DNA of 64,000 nt from Mesorhizobium sp. WSM4904 (GCF_029674545.1 NZ_CP121354.1:4907001-4971000); one strand, 5' to 3'. Positions 8,613 to 18,735 are shown, numbered from the stretch's first letter. The notes: generated by a model from the letters alone, not told the origin. A program made the numbers and translations.

Positions 8613-10696
8613 TAGCCCGCGCCGCCACGCCGCTCGCCGTTCCGCCTCCCGCTTCCCCACAAGGCGCGCTGGAACACGTTGCGCCTCCGCTTCTTCGGCA
8701 TGAGCTCCACATCGCTGACCAGCTTCGCCCCGCCCTCGCGCCGCTCCAGCGTGATCTTGCGGCTGTGAAAGGCTTCCAGCTCGGCGCGGTGCGCCACGCT
8801 GATGATGGTGACCTTCGGCAATGCGCGGATCACCGTCTCCATCATCCTGTCCTGGCTCTTCTCGTCGAGCGCCGAGGTCGCTTCATCCAGCACGACGATG
8901 TCGGGGCAGTGCAGAAGCAGGCGCGCGAAGGCGAGGCGCTGCTTTTCGCCGCCGGAGAGCGTCTGGTCCCAGGGCGCCTCTTCCTTGAGCCGGTCCTTCA
9001 GGTAGTCGAGGCCCACCTTGTCGAGGGCGGCGTTGATCTTCTTGATCGTCCAGTTGTCGGCGGCGGCGGGATAGGCGACCGCGCGGCGCAGCGAGCCGGT
9101 GGGGATGTAGGGGCGCTGCGGCAGCATGAACAGCCGCCGGCCGGCATGGAAATTGACGCTGCCGCCGCCCCATGGCCACAGCCCCGCGATCGCCCGCACC
9201 AGCGTCGACTTGCCGGTGCCGGATTCGCCGGCCACCAGCACCCGCTCGCCCGGCTCGATCTCGACCTCGGTTTCCTTGACCACGCCGGTGCCGTCATTGA
9301 GCGTCACGGAGAGGTCGTCGAGCGAAAGCATCGCGCCGTTTTCCGTCTTGCCGTGCCTGATGCGGCCGAAGGCCTCGCTCTCTTCGGCGCGCTCCAGCCC
9401 GTCGAGCGACATCATCAGCGAGGCGATGCGGCGGGCCGACGCGTTCCAGTCGGCGAGACGCGGATAATTGTCGACCAGCCAGCCGAACGCGGCCTGCACG
9501 ATGGCGAAGGCGGAGGCCGCCTGCATCACCTCGCCGAGCGACATCGAGCCTTCGAGGAATTTCGGCGCGCAGAGCAGCACCGGCACCACCGGCGCGAACA
9601 GGCTCGACCCTTGCGAGACCAGCGCCGTGCGCATGTGCTGTCCGGTCAGCAGCGCCCATCGCCTCAGCACCTGGCCGAAAGTATTGTCGATGCCGCTGCG
9701 CTCCTCCTCCTCGCCGCCGAGCAGGGCGATGCTCTCGCCGTTTTCGCGCACGCGCGTCAGCACGTAGCGGAATTCGGCTTCCGTCTGGTTCTTCTCTTCG
9801 GAAAGCTGCACGAAATGGCGGCCGATCACCACCATCGAGGTCGATGTGATGGCGGCATAGATCACGGCCGTGATGACGAGGAAGCCGGGAATGGTGAGGC
9901 TCTCGCCGTCGAGCGGCAAGGTGAGCGCGCCGCCGATCGTCCACAGCACGACGATGAAGGTCGAGGCCGCCAGGAAGGCGGAAAGGACACCGGCAATGAA
10001 ATCGACGGGCGACTCGGTGGCAATGCGCAGATCCTCCGAGATGCGGGCCTCGGGGTTCGTGTGGTCGCCGGCCACAAGGTTGAGCTGATAGTAGCGGCCG
10101 TTGGCGAGCCAGCGGGCGATGACCGCCGTGGTCAGCCAGGAGCGCCAGCGGCGCTGGATTGTCATGCGCAGATAGACCTGCGCGACGACGAGGCTGATGC
10201 TGCCGGCGACCAGCGGCAGGAAGACGGCGCTGAGCATATAGACGGTGTGGACATCGCGCTGCTCGATGGCGTCGAAAAACGCGCGGTTCCAGACATTGAT
10301 GCCGTACTGGAAGCCGACATTGGCGCAGATCAGCACCAGCAGCCCGAACGTGAACGGCAAGGCGAGCTTGTCGCCGCGCCGGCCCCAGTAGCCGCGCCCG
10401 CTGATCCAGAAACGCTTCAGCAGGTATCTCTTGCGCGCCTGCTCGGCCTGTTGCGGCGTCAGCTGCGGATCCGGTTCGACGGCATCGGGCGGCGGCGCGG
10501 GTTCACCGACGGCCTCCGGCGCGGCTTCGGCGGGGGATTCCTTCTCTTCCTCTTCGCCCTGCTTTTCTGAGCGCAGCTTTTTTTCGGGCCCGTCAGGGCG
10601 CGGCATTTTTGGGCGCGGCTTCCGCCGGCGCGACCGCTGCGCACCGTCTGTTTTGACCCCGTCGGCCGGCTTCAGTTTGGATTTACCCTCTGCCAT
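8612..10696 (-). CDS. SbmA/BacA-type ABC transporter, fused permease and ATPase
   Basis: 694 residues. A charged, low-complexity N-terminus of about 90 residues is followed by an ABC_membrane_2 (SbmA/BacA-like) domain with about six membrane segments (about 110-420). The ATPase domain has Walker A GESGTGKST (about 489), the signature LSGGEKQR (about 578) and Walker B IVVLDEATSAL (about 596). Relatives include E. coli YddA and mycobacterial Rv1819c, which import peptides or corrinoids; the substrate here is not predictable. It sits in the inner membrane. The start ATG at 10696 begins MAEGKSK. No partner binding protein is nearby, as usual for the family. Confidence 0.88.
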   Translation of the reverse strand: MAEGKSKLKPADGVKTDGAQRSRRRKPRPKMPRPDGPEKKLRSEKQGEEEEKESPAEAAPEAVGEPAPPPDAVEPDPQLTPQQAEQARKRYLLKRFWISGRGYWGRRGDKLALPFTFGLLVLICANVGFQYGINVWNRAFFDAIEQRDVHTVYMLSAVFLPLVAGSISLVVAQVYLRMTIQRRWRSWLTTAVIARWLANGRYYQLNLVAGDHTNPEARISEDLRIATESPVDFIAGVLSAFLAASTFIVVLWTIGGALTLPLDGESLTIPGFLVITAVIYAAITSTSMVVIGRHFVQLSEEKNQTEAEFRYVLTRVRENGESIALLGGEEEERSGIDNTFGQVLRRWALLTGQHMRTALVSQGSSLFAPVVPVLLCAPKFLEGSMSLGEVMQAASAFAIVQAAFGWLVDNYPRLADWNASARRIASLMMSLDGLERAEESEAFGRIRHGKTENGAMLSLDDLSVTLNDGTGVVKETEVEIEPGERVLVAGESGTGKSTLVRAIAGLWPWGGGSVNFHAGRRLFMLPQRPYIPTGSLRRAVAYPAAADNWTIKKINAALDKVGLDYLKDRLKEEAPWDQTLSGGEKQRLAFARLLLHCPDIVVLDEATSALDEKSQDRMMETVIRALPKVTIISVAHRAELEAFHSRKITLERREGGAKLVSDVELMPKKRRRNVFQRALWGSGRRNGERRGGAG

Positions 10697-10777
10697 CAGG
10701 CCGACAACGGCTCAATATTCAGAAGGTTTCCTGTGTCGATGCGGAACCCAGTGGGCGGCGTGCCAGGCCACCTGCCG

Positions 10778-11203
10778 CTATTCGGTCGCGGGCGGCGCGT
10801 CGATGGCCCACTCAGGATCGGCGCCGAACGGGTGGTCGATGAAGAAGGCCCATGTGCCGTCGGGCATCCTGCGATGCACCTCCATGCCGTGATGATGCAC
10901 TTCGATCGGCTTGCCGCCGCCATCGGTGCCGCGGATCAGCCATTGCGAGCGGGTCATGGCGAAGTCGCCCGACACGGTGGTGTGATGGGTGACGACATCC
11001 ATATGCGGCTTCATGCCGATATAGGCCGACATCGTCTGGCGGATGCCGGCGGCGCCGCGTGCGGTCGTCGTGCCGCCATGGACCTGGTCCACCTGCACGA
11101 TCGAGGCGTCAGGATGGTACATCGCCGCCGCCGCCTCCACGTCCTGTGCGTTGAAGGCTCGCGCAAGCCAGAGGTTGCAGAGTTCCGGTGAGGGTGCGCC
11201 CAT
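10778..11203 (-). CDS. NTF2-like / SnoaL-type protein (DUF4440-like)
   Basis: 141 residues with the pattern of a cystatin-like NTF2 fold: an N-terminal helix (ELCNLWLARAFNAQDVEAAAAMYHPDA), a curved sheet, and paired His residues near VHHHGMEVHRR. Such proteins bind or isomerise small ligands, or serve as partners of other enzymes; no substrate can be named. The ATG at 11203 is preceded by AGGAGAC. The reading frame extends 32 codons further upstream without a ribosome site. It is followed 81 bases downstream by the ABC transporter gene on the same strand. Confidence 0.7.
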   Translation of the reverse strand: MGAPSPELCNLWLARAFNAQDVEAAAAMYHPDASIVQVDQVHGGTTTARGAAGIRQTMSAYIGMKPHMDVVTHHTTVSGDFAMTRSQWLIRGTDGGGKPIEVHHHGMEVHRRMPDGTWAFFIDHPFGADPEWAIDAPPATE

Positions 11204-11326
11204 GCTCAGGGTCTCCTTCCTGCCTATGGTGGATGGGTTGACGCGCCGGCAGCGCGAGCGCGCCGTCCCTTCACCTAGGTCATCGATCCTGCCCGGCAAC
11301 CGGCCGGTGCACCGCCCGGCGTCACC

Positions 11327-11980
11327 TCATCCGCTGATGCCGCGGCGCGCGGCGGCCATGCCCTCCCACATCAGCTTCAGGCCGAGCGCGCCGACGACTG
11401 CGCCGGCGGCGCGGTCGATCCAGTGCTTGGTGCTGAGATAGGCCGAGCGCGGCTTGCTGGAGGAAAAGGCGAAGGCGACGACCGCGTACCAGACGAACTC
11501 GTTGCAAAAGAGCAGCGGCGGCAAGATGAAGAGCATCCAGAGCGGCGGCGAGGCCGGCAGCATGGCCGCGAACATCGAGGCGTAGAAGATCGCGGTCTTC
11601 GGGTTGGCGAGCTGCGCCAGAAGCGCGCGGCGAAGCGCCCGCCAGAACGAGCCGGCGCGCGCCGACGCATCGTTGGCGATCTCGATCGGCTCGTTGGCGC
11701 CGCGCCAGATCTTTATGCCGATCCATAACAGATAGGCGCCGCCGGCAATGCGCAGGAAAATGTCGAGCCAGGCGACCTGGACGAGCAGCGCGGTCAGGCC
11801 CGCGACCGCGATGATGGCGAAGATGAAGCCGCCAATGCCCATGCCGATCGCCGCAGCCAGGCCGTCGGTGCGCTCGCCGGCCACCGCGATGCGCGAGACG
11901 ACGACGAAGCTTGGCCCGGGGCTCATCGCGCCCAGCAGGAAAACGCCAAGGATGGACAGGATGGTTGCAAGCTCGGACAA
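11327..11980 (-). CDS. LysE/RhtB-family amino-acid exporter, TTG start
   Basis: 217 residues with about six membrane segments. The LysE signature is near the N-terminus (LGVFLLGAMSPGPSFVVVSR), with ANPKTAIFYASMF in the middle, both typical of exporters of amino acids or homoserine lactones. A TTG at 11980 is taken as start because GGGAGGAAACC ends directly before it and family members begin with this residue pattern. The upstream ATG at 12025 would add 15 polar residues without a ribosome site. Confidence 0.85.
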   Translation of the reverse strand: MSELATILSILGVFLLGAMSPGPSFVVVSRIAVAGERTDGLAAAIGMGIGGFIFAIIAVAGLTALLVQVAWLDIFLRIAGGAYLLWIGIKIWRGANEPIEIANDASARAGSFWRALRRALLAQLANPKTAIFYASMFAAMLPASPPLWMLFILPPLLFCNEFVWYAVVAFAFSSSKPRSAYLSTKHWIDRAAGAVVGALGLKLMWEGMAAARRGISG

Positions 11981-12344
11981 GGTTTCCTCCCAGGTCGGTG
12001 CAGGTTCCGGCGCAACACAATGCACGCGCCGCGCGCCTTGTCACTACCTCGGCGGCGGAACCGATCGGCCAGAGGAGCACCGTTCCTTCCAATTCCTGCC
12101 AAATACGGAGCGGCGCCCAGCGGCGCTGACGGCCGAAGCAGGCGCGATATTCGGCCGGCGCGCCTGGCGGACACGGCGTCTGGTCGGGCCGGAGCCGCGC
12201 CCTATCTTTTCCCCAGCCCGTCCAGTCATCGGGCAAAGCCACCTCTGCGGGACAAACGGCAACTGCCAAAGTCAGGTGCTCCGTCCAGCAGCTGGGAGGT
12301 GTCTGGCGGAAGTGTCTCAAAGTCTGCATCCGGGGAGACTTCAG
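11981..12344. other. Intergenic region upstream of cyo operon
   Basis: 364 bases between the divergent LysE and cyo units. I see no protein-coding pattern on either strand. It must carry the promoter of the cyo genes, but no clear -35/-10 pair stands out. Confidence 0.4.
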
Positions 12345-12446
12345 ATGAAAGATGCCGCAGAGCGCGCCCCTGACCTAGGCGAGTTCCTCAAACGCCGAGC
12401 CGTGCCGCCGGCCATCACGTCCCGCCGACATTTTCCCGCCGCATGA
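12345..12446 (+). CDS. Possible 33-codon leader ORF ahead of cyoA
   Basis: ATG at 12345 with GGGGAG ten bases upstream opens a 33-codon frame (MKDAAERAPDLGEFLKRRA...). It ends 10 bases before the GTG of cyoA, which itself has no ribosome site. It could couple translation into cyoA or be a regulatory leader. No family is recognised and it may be chance. Confidence 0.35.
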   Translation: MKDAAERAPDLGEFLKRRAVPPAITSRRHFPAA

Positions 12447-12455
12447 TCCGTTCCA

Positions 12456-13409
12456 GTGTTTTCGCTCGGTAGACCCAGGCAAGGCCGCCCGCTCTTCTGG
12501 ATAGCCGCGACGGCAACGCTCTCCGGCTGCGCGGGCGGCGTGCTCGACCCGCAAGGCCCGATCGGCGCGGGCAACCGCACGATCCTGCTCAACTCGCTGG
12601 CGGTCATGCTGGTCATCGTCATCCCGACGCTGGTGGCGCTGCTCGCCTTTGCCTGGATGTTCCGCGCCTCCAACCGCAACGCCCGCTACGATCCGGGCTT
12701 CACCTATTCGGGCCGCATCGAGCTGATCGTCTGGTCGATCCCGACGCTCACCATCCTCTTCCTTGGCGGGCTGATCTACTACGGCTCCTACCATCTCGAT
12801 CCGCGCAAGCCGATCGCCTCCAGCCAGCCGCCGCTCGACATCCAGGTGGTGGCGCTCGACTGGAAGTGGCTCTTCCTCTACCCCGACCAGGGCGTCGGAA
12901 CGGTGAACCAGCTGGTCATCCCGGCCGGCGTTCCGGTGCGCTTCAAGCTGACCTCGGCCAGCGTGATGAACACCTTCTTCGTGCCGCAGCTCGGCAGCAT
13001 GATCTATGTCATGAACGGCATGCAGACCGAGGTCAATCTGCAGGCCGACCGCGAGGGCGACTATCTCGGCCTGTCGGCGCATTTCAGCGGCGACGGGTTC
13101 TCGGACATGAACTTCCGCGTGCGCGCCGTCCCGCCCGACGCCTTCGCCGGCTGGGCCTCATCCCTGCACAGCGGCGGCGGCGTGCTCAACGCCAGCGCCT
13201 ATCGCGACCTTGCCCGGCAAAGCATCCACGTGCCGCCATCCTCTTTCGGCCACATCCAGCCAGGCCTGTTCGAGGCGGTCGTGCGCCAGGCGCTGCCACC
13301 AGGCCCGGGACCGGCCGAGACCGCCGCCGGCGAGGCGCAGGTGAGCCCGAAGGCCGAGCCGAAGGCGGGAACGCCTCCCGCGGCCCAACAGCCCAAAGTG
13401 GGAGGATGA
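12456..13409 (+). CDS. cyoA: Cytochrome o ubiquinol oxidase subunit II
   Basis: 317 residues. The N-terminus has a lipobox (LSGC, Cys at about 24), then two membrane helices and a periplasmic cupredoxin domain with [20 protein letters not shown] and [21 protein letters not shown]. The CuA ligand set is missing, as expected of a quinol rather than cytochrome c oxidase. It is the first structural gene of cyoABCD. GTG at 12456 is the only upstream start in frame but lacks a Shine-Dalgarno, so the exact start is uncertain. The stop overlaps the ATGA of the next gene. The C-terminal tail is Pro/Ala-rich. Confidence 0.93.
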   Translation: MFSLGRPRQGRPLFWIAATATLSGCAGGVLDPQGPIGAGNRTILLNSLAVMLVIVIPTLVALLAFAWMFRASNRNARYDPGFTYSGRIELIVWSIPTLTILFLGGLIYYGSYHLDPRKPIASSQPPLDIQVVALDWKWLFLYPDQGVGTVNQLVIPAGVPVRFKLTSASVMNTFFVPQLGSMIYVMNGMQTEVNLQADREGDYLGLSAHFSGDGFSDMNFRVRAVPPDAFAGWASSLHSGGGVLNASAYRDLARQSIHVPPSSFGHIQPGLFEAVVRQALPPGPGPAETAAGEAQVSPKAEPKAGTPPAAQQPKVGG

Positions 13410-13411
13410 CG

Positions 13412-15433
13412 ATGCTCGGCAAGCTCGACTGGTCGGCCATTCCCTTCGATCAGCCCATTCCGCTGGGTGCCGCCCTCATCGTCTTCCTGGCGGCGGCCGC
13501 GGTGCTGATCTGGATAACGGCCAAAGGCTACTGGCCCTATCTCTGGCACGAGTGGATAACCTCGGTCGACCACAAGCGCATCGGCGTCATGTATATCGTG
13601 CTGGCGGCGCTGATGCTTTTTCGCGGCTTCGTCGACGCCGTCATGATGCGCACCCAGCAGGTGATGGCCATCCACGGGCCGGGCTACCTGCCGCCGGAAC
13701 ATTACGACCAGGTATTTTCGGCCCACGGCACGATCATGATCTTCTTCGCCGCGATGCCCTTCGTCATCGGGCTGATGAATTTCGTCGTGCCGCTGCAGCT
13801 CGGCATCCGCGACGTCGCCTTCCCGACGCTGAATTCGGTCAGCTTCTGGCTGACGGCGACCGGCGCGCTGCTGGTCAACGTCTCGCTCGTCGTCGGCGAG
13901 TTCGCGCGCACCGGCTGGCTGCCCTATGCGCCGCTGTCGGAGAGCACCTATTCGCCGGGCGTCGGCGTCGACTACTATCTCTGGTCGATCCAGATCTCCG
14001 GCGTCGGCACACTGCTCACCGGCGTCAACCTGGCGACGACCATCCTCAAGATGCGCGCGCCCGGCATGGGGTATCTGCACATGCCGATGTTCTGCTGGAC
14101 CTCGCTCGCCTCCAACCTGCTGATCGTCGCGGCTTTCCCGATCCTCACCGCCACGCTCGCCATGCTCACGCTCGACCGCTATCTCGGCTTCCATTTCTTC
14201 ACCAACGAAGCCGGCGGCAACCAGATGATGTTCGTCAACCTCATCTGGGCCTGGGGCCACCCGGAAGTCTACATCCTCGTGCTGCCCGCCTTCGGCATCT
14301 ATTCCGAGATCTTCTCGACCTTCTCGTCGAAGCCGCTGTTCGGCTACCGCTCGATGGTGGCGGCGACGCTGTTCATCTGCATCGTCTCCTTCATGGTCTG
14401 GCTGCACCACTTCTTCACCATGGGCGCCGGTGCCGACGTCAACGCGGCCTTCGGCATCGCCACCTCCGTCATCGCCGTCGGCACCGGGGTCAAGATCTAC
14501 AACTGGCTCTTCACCATGTATGGCGGGCGCGTGCGCTTCGACACGCCGATGCTGTGGGCGCTGGCCTTCGTCACCACCTTCGTCATCGGCGGCATGACCG
14601 GTGTGCTGCTTGCCGTTCCGCCGGCCGACTTCATGTTGCACAATTCGCTTTTCCTCGTGGCGCACTTCCACAACGTCATCATTTCGGGCGTGCTGTTCGC
14701 AGCCTTTGCCGGTCTCACCTACTGGTTCCCGAAAGCCTTCGGCTTCCGGCTGCATGAGGGCTGGGGCAAGGCGGCGTTCTGGTTCACGCTTGCCGGCTAC
14801 ATGCTGGTCTTCGTGCCGCTCTACATCGTCGGCCTGCTCGGCATGACGCGCCGCCTCCAGCATATCGACATGGACCTGTGGACGCCGTGGCTGGTGGTGG
14901 CGGCCTTCGGCATCGCGGTGATGATCGTCGGCGCGGCGTGCCAGGTCGCGCAGCTCGTCGTCTCGATCAGACATCGCCAGGAGCTGCGCGACGAGACCGG
15001 CGACCCCTGGGACGGTCGCACGCTGGAATGGTCGACGTCCTCCCCGCCGCCTTTCTTCAACTATGCGCGACTGCCCTATGTCGAGAACGAGGAGCCCTAC
15101 TGGACCGTCAAGCAACGGGTGATGGAGGGGCAGCGGGCAATCGAGGGGCAAGGCCCGACCGAGGACGAAAGCTATGAGCCGGTCGAGATGCCACGCAACA
15201 GCCCGACGGGCTTCGTCGCCGCCTTCTTCAGCACGCTGATCGGCTTCGCGCTGATCTGGCACATCTGGTGGCTGGCGATCGTCGGCTTCATCGGCGCCTA
15301 CATCACCTTCGTCGTCTTCGCCTGGCGCGAGCATGGCGACTACGAGATCCCCGCCAGCGAGGTCGAGCGCATCGACCGCGACGGCAAGGCGGCGCAGCTT
15401 GCCTGGATACGCAGACGGGAGCGCGTGGCATGA
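13412..15433 (+). CDS. cyoB: Cytochrome o ubiquinol oxidase subunit I
   Basis: 673 residues, the catalytic proton-pumping subunit with about 15 membrane helices. Haem and copper ligands are visible: [22 protein letters not shown] (with the His-Tyr cross-link pair), WLHHFFTMG and [10 protein letters not shown]. An ATG at 13406 is also in frame, but GGGAGG just before it suits the ATG at 13412 better (six-base spacing). The gene overlaps cyoC by four bases (ATGA), so translation is coupled. Confidence 0.96.
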   Translation: MLGKLDWSAIPFDQPIPLGAALIVFLAAAAVLIWITAKGYWPYLWHEWITSVDHKRIGVMYIVLAALMLFRGFVDAVMMRTQQVMAIHGPGYLPPEHYDQVFSAHGTIMIFFAAMPFVIGLMNFVVPLQLGIRDVAFPTLNSVSFWLTATGALLVNVSLVVGEFARTGWLPYAPLSESTYSPGVGVDYYLWSIQISGVGTLLTGVNLATTILKMRAPGMGYLHMPMFCWTSLASNLLIVAAFPILTATLAMLTLDRYLGFHFFTNEAGGNQMMFVNLIWAWGHPEVYILVLPAFGIYSEIFSTFSSKPLFGYRSMVAATLFICIVSFMVWLHHFFTMGAGADVNAAFGIATSVIAVGTGVKIYNWLFTMYGGRVRFDTPMLWALAFVTTFVIGGMTGVLLAVPPADFMLHNSLFLVAHFHNVIISGVLFAAFAGLTYWFPKAFGFRLHEGWGKAAFWFTLAGYMLVFVPLYIVGLLGMTRRLQHIDMDLWTPWLVVAAFGIAVMIVGAACQVAQLVVSIRHRQELRDETGDPWDGRTLEWSTSSPPPFFNYARLPYVENEEPYWTVKQRVMEGQRAIEGQGPTEDESYEPVEMPRNSPTGFVAAFFSTLIGFALIWHIWWLAIVGFIGAYITFVVFAWREHGDYEIPASEVERIDRDGKAAQLAWIRRRERVA

Positions 15434-16098
15434 GCGACATCACGGCCGGCAGCGCAATCCGCGAACCATATCGGCCCGGACAGTCCGGCGGGCACGGCCT
15501 GTTCTCGGCGACAGGCCACGGCCAGGGCGGCCCGGCCTCGAAATTCGTCACGGTCGCCTACGGCTTCTGGATCTTCCTGTTGTCCGACATCATCATGTTC
15601 TCGGCCTTCTTCGCCGCCTTCGCGGTCCTGTCCAAGGCAACCGCCGGCGGGCCGACAGGCAAGGAGCTGTTCGAGCTCACCCGCGTCGCGGCGCAGACGG
15701 GGCTTCTGCTCACCTCGAGCTTCACCGGCGGCCTTGCGACGCTCGCGACGCACCGACGGTCGATGGCCGCCACCCAGTTCTGGCTGCTCGTCACCGGCCT
15801 GCTCGGCGCGGCCTTCCTGTTCCTCGAGGTGCAGGAGTTCGCGGCGATGGCGAACGAGCAGGCAGGCCCTTCGCGCAGCGCCTTCCTCTCCGCCTTCTTT
15901 GCGCTCGTCGGCTGCCACGGCACCCATGTCGGGCTCGGCCTGCTCTGGCTCGGCACCATGATGGCGCAGCTCTGGGTGAAGGGCTTCCGGCCGGAGCTGT
16001 TGCGGCGGCTCCACTGCTTCGGCCTGTTCTGGCACGCGCTCGACATCATCTGGATCGCCATCTTCACGCTGGTCTATCTCCTGGGAGCATCGCCATGA
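15430..16098 (+). CDS. cyoC: Cytochrome o ubiquinol oxidase subunit III
   Basis: 222 residues with five membrane helices, no redox centre, and typical subunit III features ([21 protein letters not shown] at the first helix; [23 protein letters not shown]-like [12 protein letters not shown]). Start and stop overlap the neighbouring cyo genes by four bases each. Confidence 0.95.
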   Translation: MSDITAGSAIREPYRPGQSGGHGLFSATGHGQGGPASKFVTVAYGFWIFLLSDIIMFSAFFAAFAVLSKATAGGPTGKELFELTRVAAQTGLLLTSSFTGGLATLATHRRSMAATQFWLLVTGLLGAAFLFLEVQEFAAMANEQAGPSRSAFLSAFFALVGCHGTHVGLGLLWLGTMMAQLWVKGFRPELLRRLHCFGLFWHALDIIWIAIFTLVYLLGASP

Positions 16099-16505
16099 GT
16101 GAAATCGACAGCCGGATCGAGGAAGAACTCGACCGCCGTGATTCAGCGCCGGGCGAAGAGCGCATCACCGAGCACGAGCTGGCGGGAGGACTGTCGGGCT
16201 ACCTGCTCGGCTTTGGCCTGGCGATCCTGTTGACCATCGCCTCATTCCTCGCCGCGCAAACCGACCTGATCTACCAGCCGGCGGTGATCTCGGCCCTGGT
16301 GGTGCTGGCCATCGCGCAGATGGGCGTGCACCTCGTCTTCTTCCTGCACATCACCACCGGGCCCGACAACACCAACAACGTGCTGGCACTCGCCTTCGGC
16401 GTGCTGATCGTCGCGCTCGTCGTGATCGGCTCGGTCTGGATCATGGCCCATCTCAGCGTGAACATGGCGCCGATGAGCGCCCACCAGGCCGCGATGATGC
16501 CTTAG
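16095..16505 (+). CDS. cyoD: Cytochrome o ubiquinol oxidase subunit IV
   Basis: 136 residues with three membrane helices and the family stretch GVHLVFFLHI. It has a longer acidic N-terminus than the E. coli protein. It is the last gene of the operon; no cyoE (haem O synthase) follows, so that gene must be elsewhere. It is convergent with the GHKL ATPase gene, with 123 bases between them. Confidence 0.93.
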   Translation: MSEIDSRIEEELDRRDSAPGEERITEHELAGGLSGYLLGFGLAILLTIASFLAAQTDLIYQPAVISALVVLAIAQMGVHLVFFLHITTGPDNTNNVLALAFGVLIVALVVIGSVWIMAHLSVNMAPMSAHQAAMMP

Positions 16506-16628
16506 ACAACTGCTTGGCGTTTTCCGGCATGGTCGCCGTGGACCGCGCTGGCGGTCGACCGTTATAGGGCCAGCGAAGGGCGAGCCCGATCGGCTCCGGC
16601 CGACGAGCCCCCAGTAAAAGCGACGGGT

Positions 16629-18494
16629 CTACGCAGCATCAACCTGTTCGACCTTTGACACTTTGATCATTTCGCGCGCCCATTTTTTGGCAACGGGCAA
16701 CCCTTGTTTATAGTCGTCTGCTGCCATGGAAAGTGACTCGGGAGACGTGGCCCGCTCAAGGTCATCGGCAGACCAATCGTCAGACAAACGCTTGCTAATG
16801 GCGTAGCAAGTTACCTTTCCGACGCGAAAAGCAGCAGAGCGACGCGCTGCCCGAAGAGCTTCTGTTCGTACGATCTCAGGCTCACCTGTACCCGTCAACT
16901 CCAGTTCAAGCTCAGCCGCCATCCGCTCTATAATAGGGTATAATCCATTCACAAACAGCGTTTGCGACTCGCTGAAATATAGGCCCGCGCGACCCTTCAT
17001 GCCTTTGTCAGAAATCTCATCGGGGTCGATCAGAATCGTTATTGTCGGCACGCGTTCCAGCGTTTGCATTGCTTTCGAAGGCTTGGAACCCGCCGGTGCT
17101 TTTCGAACCTTCACCGACGACGCTCGGGCACCACTGTTATTTGATTGACGGTCGCCGCGATCGAGTTCGATTTCGGTTTCGATTTCGACATCCAGATCGA
17201 TGTCAGCGCGCTCGGTCGTATCTCTGCCTTCCGAATGACTCTCCATGGCGATCGCGCCAAAGGCTCTTGAAGGTTTGAAAGCCAATGTCGGCACGCGGAA
17301 CTCGTCTAGCAATCGTTGAAGATCAGTCTGTAGGTCGTCGAGATTATCGTCGGACTCCGGTGATTCAGATCGAATGACGTCTTTAACCCATTGCGGCATC
17401 AATTCGCGAACGTAGTCCACGAAATCGTCCGCACTTAGAGGCGCGCGATCCTTGGGCCACAGCAGGCCATCGCGGTATTGGTTAGGAAGTGCCATAGCGT
17501 CAGGAATTTCAATCTCGACAGTGAGCACCTTGGAGCCAAAAGGAATGCCAAATTTTGGCGCGGCTGCAGACCACGCTTTGCTAGTCTTTATGTCGTAGCG
17601 CTCGCCCTTGTGAACGACAGCACAAAAGGTAGTCGAAGACGTTGCCGGATTAGCTCGAGCACTCAAGGAATGGCTCGAAAGTGGATGCTTTGGGTCGTGG
17701 ATATAGTGAATGGTCAGCCCGGAATCTGGCTCGGTTACACGCTCCGCGTTCGGCAATTTGTCCAGAACATCGGCGAGCGGTCTCAGCTGACGGTATTTGC
17801 CGGTCTCGTCTTTGCCACCTCCTTTAGTCATCGCCACGTCGATCCGAACTTCGACGCCCTCGGAAAAGCTTGCAAAGCGCCGAAAAATTGCGCTCGGCAC
17901 ATAGCTTCGATCAACAGATTTTCCCTTGCCCATCGGTTCGGCAACCGTATCGTGGTCATCACTTTCCCCGAACAGGATAACCTCCGTCCAGTCCTGCTCT
18001 GTTCCCCTTCCTTCCGCGATTGCGGCAGCAGTCACGTCATATACGGTTTGGTAGGTTCCATCCGGCAACAACACAGGAAAACGCACATAGGTACCTTCGC
18101 CTTCGTCGTAGCCAATTGTGACCTCAGAGACCGCACCGTTTTTGCATGAGCGATACCGGATGCCCGACTTGGACATCGTCAATCCAGAAACCTTTGCACC
18201 AATCCCGAAATTCGCGTCGAGAGCCATATCTTTGCCGATGGAGGAAGACAGGTCCGTCGCTTTTTTCAGTTCCGCTCCGTCCATCCCTGGGCCGGTGTTC
18301 CAGAAGGCAAGCTTACGAACGCCATCGAACTCGACCGGATAAATCTCGATGCGACGGCTGCCTACCGGCGCCAGCGCTGCGCTTTCGTCGGCGTTCTTGA
18401 AGAACTCGCGAATAAGGGTGCTAACTGGCGCCTGCTCTATTAGCCGATTGATAAGGAAGCGCTTGTCATTGATATTGAGCGGCTCGGCCTTCAA
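16629..18494 (-). CDS. GHKL (Hsp90/MutL/MORC-like) ATPase, candidate defence protein
   Basis: 621 residues. The N-terminal ATP-binding fold is visible: N box LIREFFKNADES (Glu30, Asn34), a G1-like box FWNTGPGMD (66-72) and a G2 box NFGIGAKVSG (95-104). The adenine-binding Asp usual in G1 (DxGxG) is Asn66 here. After the ATPase and a transducer-like region (to about 370), an acidic, low-complexity linker (about 400-460) precedes a C-terminal domain of about 150 residues that I cannot assign. The TTG start at 18494 is supported by GAAGGGG seven bases upstream and by the stop of the 78-aa gene four bases before. Base composition is lower in GC than the cyo genes, suggesting transfer. Similar stand-alone ATPases occur with restriction-modification and phage-defence genes; that role is inference. 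Confidence 0.75.
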   Translation of the reverse strand: MKAEPLNINDKRFLINRLIEQAPVSTLIREFFKNADESAALAPVGSRRIEIYPVEFDGVRKLAFWNTGPGMDGAELKKATDLSSSIGKDMALDANFGIGAKVSGLTMSKSGIRYRSCKNGAVSEVTIGYDEGEGTYVRFPVLLPDGTYQTVYDVTAAAIAEGRGTEQDWTEVILFGESDDHDTVAEPMGKGKSVDRSYVPSAIFRRFASFSEGVEVRIDVAMTKGGGKDETGKYRQLRPLADVLDKLPNAERVTEPDSGLTIHYIHDPKHPLSSHSLSARANPATSSTTFCAVVHKGERYDIKTSKAWSAAAPKFGIPFGSKVLTVEIEIPDAMALPNQYRDGLLWPKDRAPLSADDFVDYVRELMPQWVKDVIRSESPESDDNLDDLQTDLQRLLDEFRVPTLAFKPSRAFGAIAMESHSEGRDTTERADIDLDVEIETEIELDRGDRQSNNSGARASSVKVRKAPAGSKPSKAMQTLERVPTITILIDPDEISDKGMKGRAGLYFSESQTLFVNGLYPIIERMAAELELELTGTGEPEIVRTEALRAARRSAAFRVGKVTCYAISKRLSDDWSADDLERATSPESLSMAADDYKQGLPVAKKWAREMIKVSKVEQVDAA

Positions 18495-18498
18495 AGCG

Positions 18499-18735
18499 CT
18501 ACCCCTTCAGCTTGAACTTGTTAAAAGTCTCACTCGTCGTAGAGCTGAACTTACGCTCTATTTCTGTCGTCGCTTCACGCAAGGCTTTCACAATAGCTTT
18601 CACATCTGCGTCTGTGTATTCGTAGGCGCGGCTATTTGAAAGATTGCCGATTTTTCTGATAGCGTCCAGCGCAAGCTGGGTCCGTCCTTCGGCAAGCCTG
18701 ACGAAATTCTCCCGCCTCTCATTCTTTGATGTCAT
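18499..18735 (-). CDS. 78-residue partner of the GHKL ATPase
   Basis: Small, basic, all-helical protein with no recognised family. It has GGAAGGG directly before the ATG at 18735. It is four bases upstream of the ATPase start, so the two are co-translated. Lower GC than surrounding genes. It could be a DNA-binding or regulatory subunit of the ATPase, but no motif proves this. Confidence 0.7.
   Translation of the reverse strand: MTSKNERRENFVRLAEGRTQLALDAIRKIGNLSNSRAYEYTDADVKAIVKALREATTEIERKFSSTTSETFNKFKLKG

Noticed and set aside
8765..10570. 601-codon open frame antisense to the ABC transporter
   Set aside because: Shadow frame; the minus strand has Walker A, signature and Walker B motifs in order.
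13199..15334. 711-codon open frame antisense to cyoB
   Set aside because: Composition is His/Asp/Arg-rich, typical of the reverse frame of a GC-rich gene; the plus strand codes for an unmistakable oxidase subunit.
16506..16628. Terminator between cyoD and the GHKL gene
   Set aside because: Some GC-rich complementarity is present but no clean stem followed by a T run.
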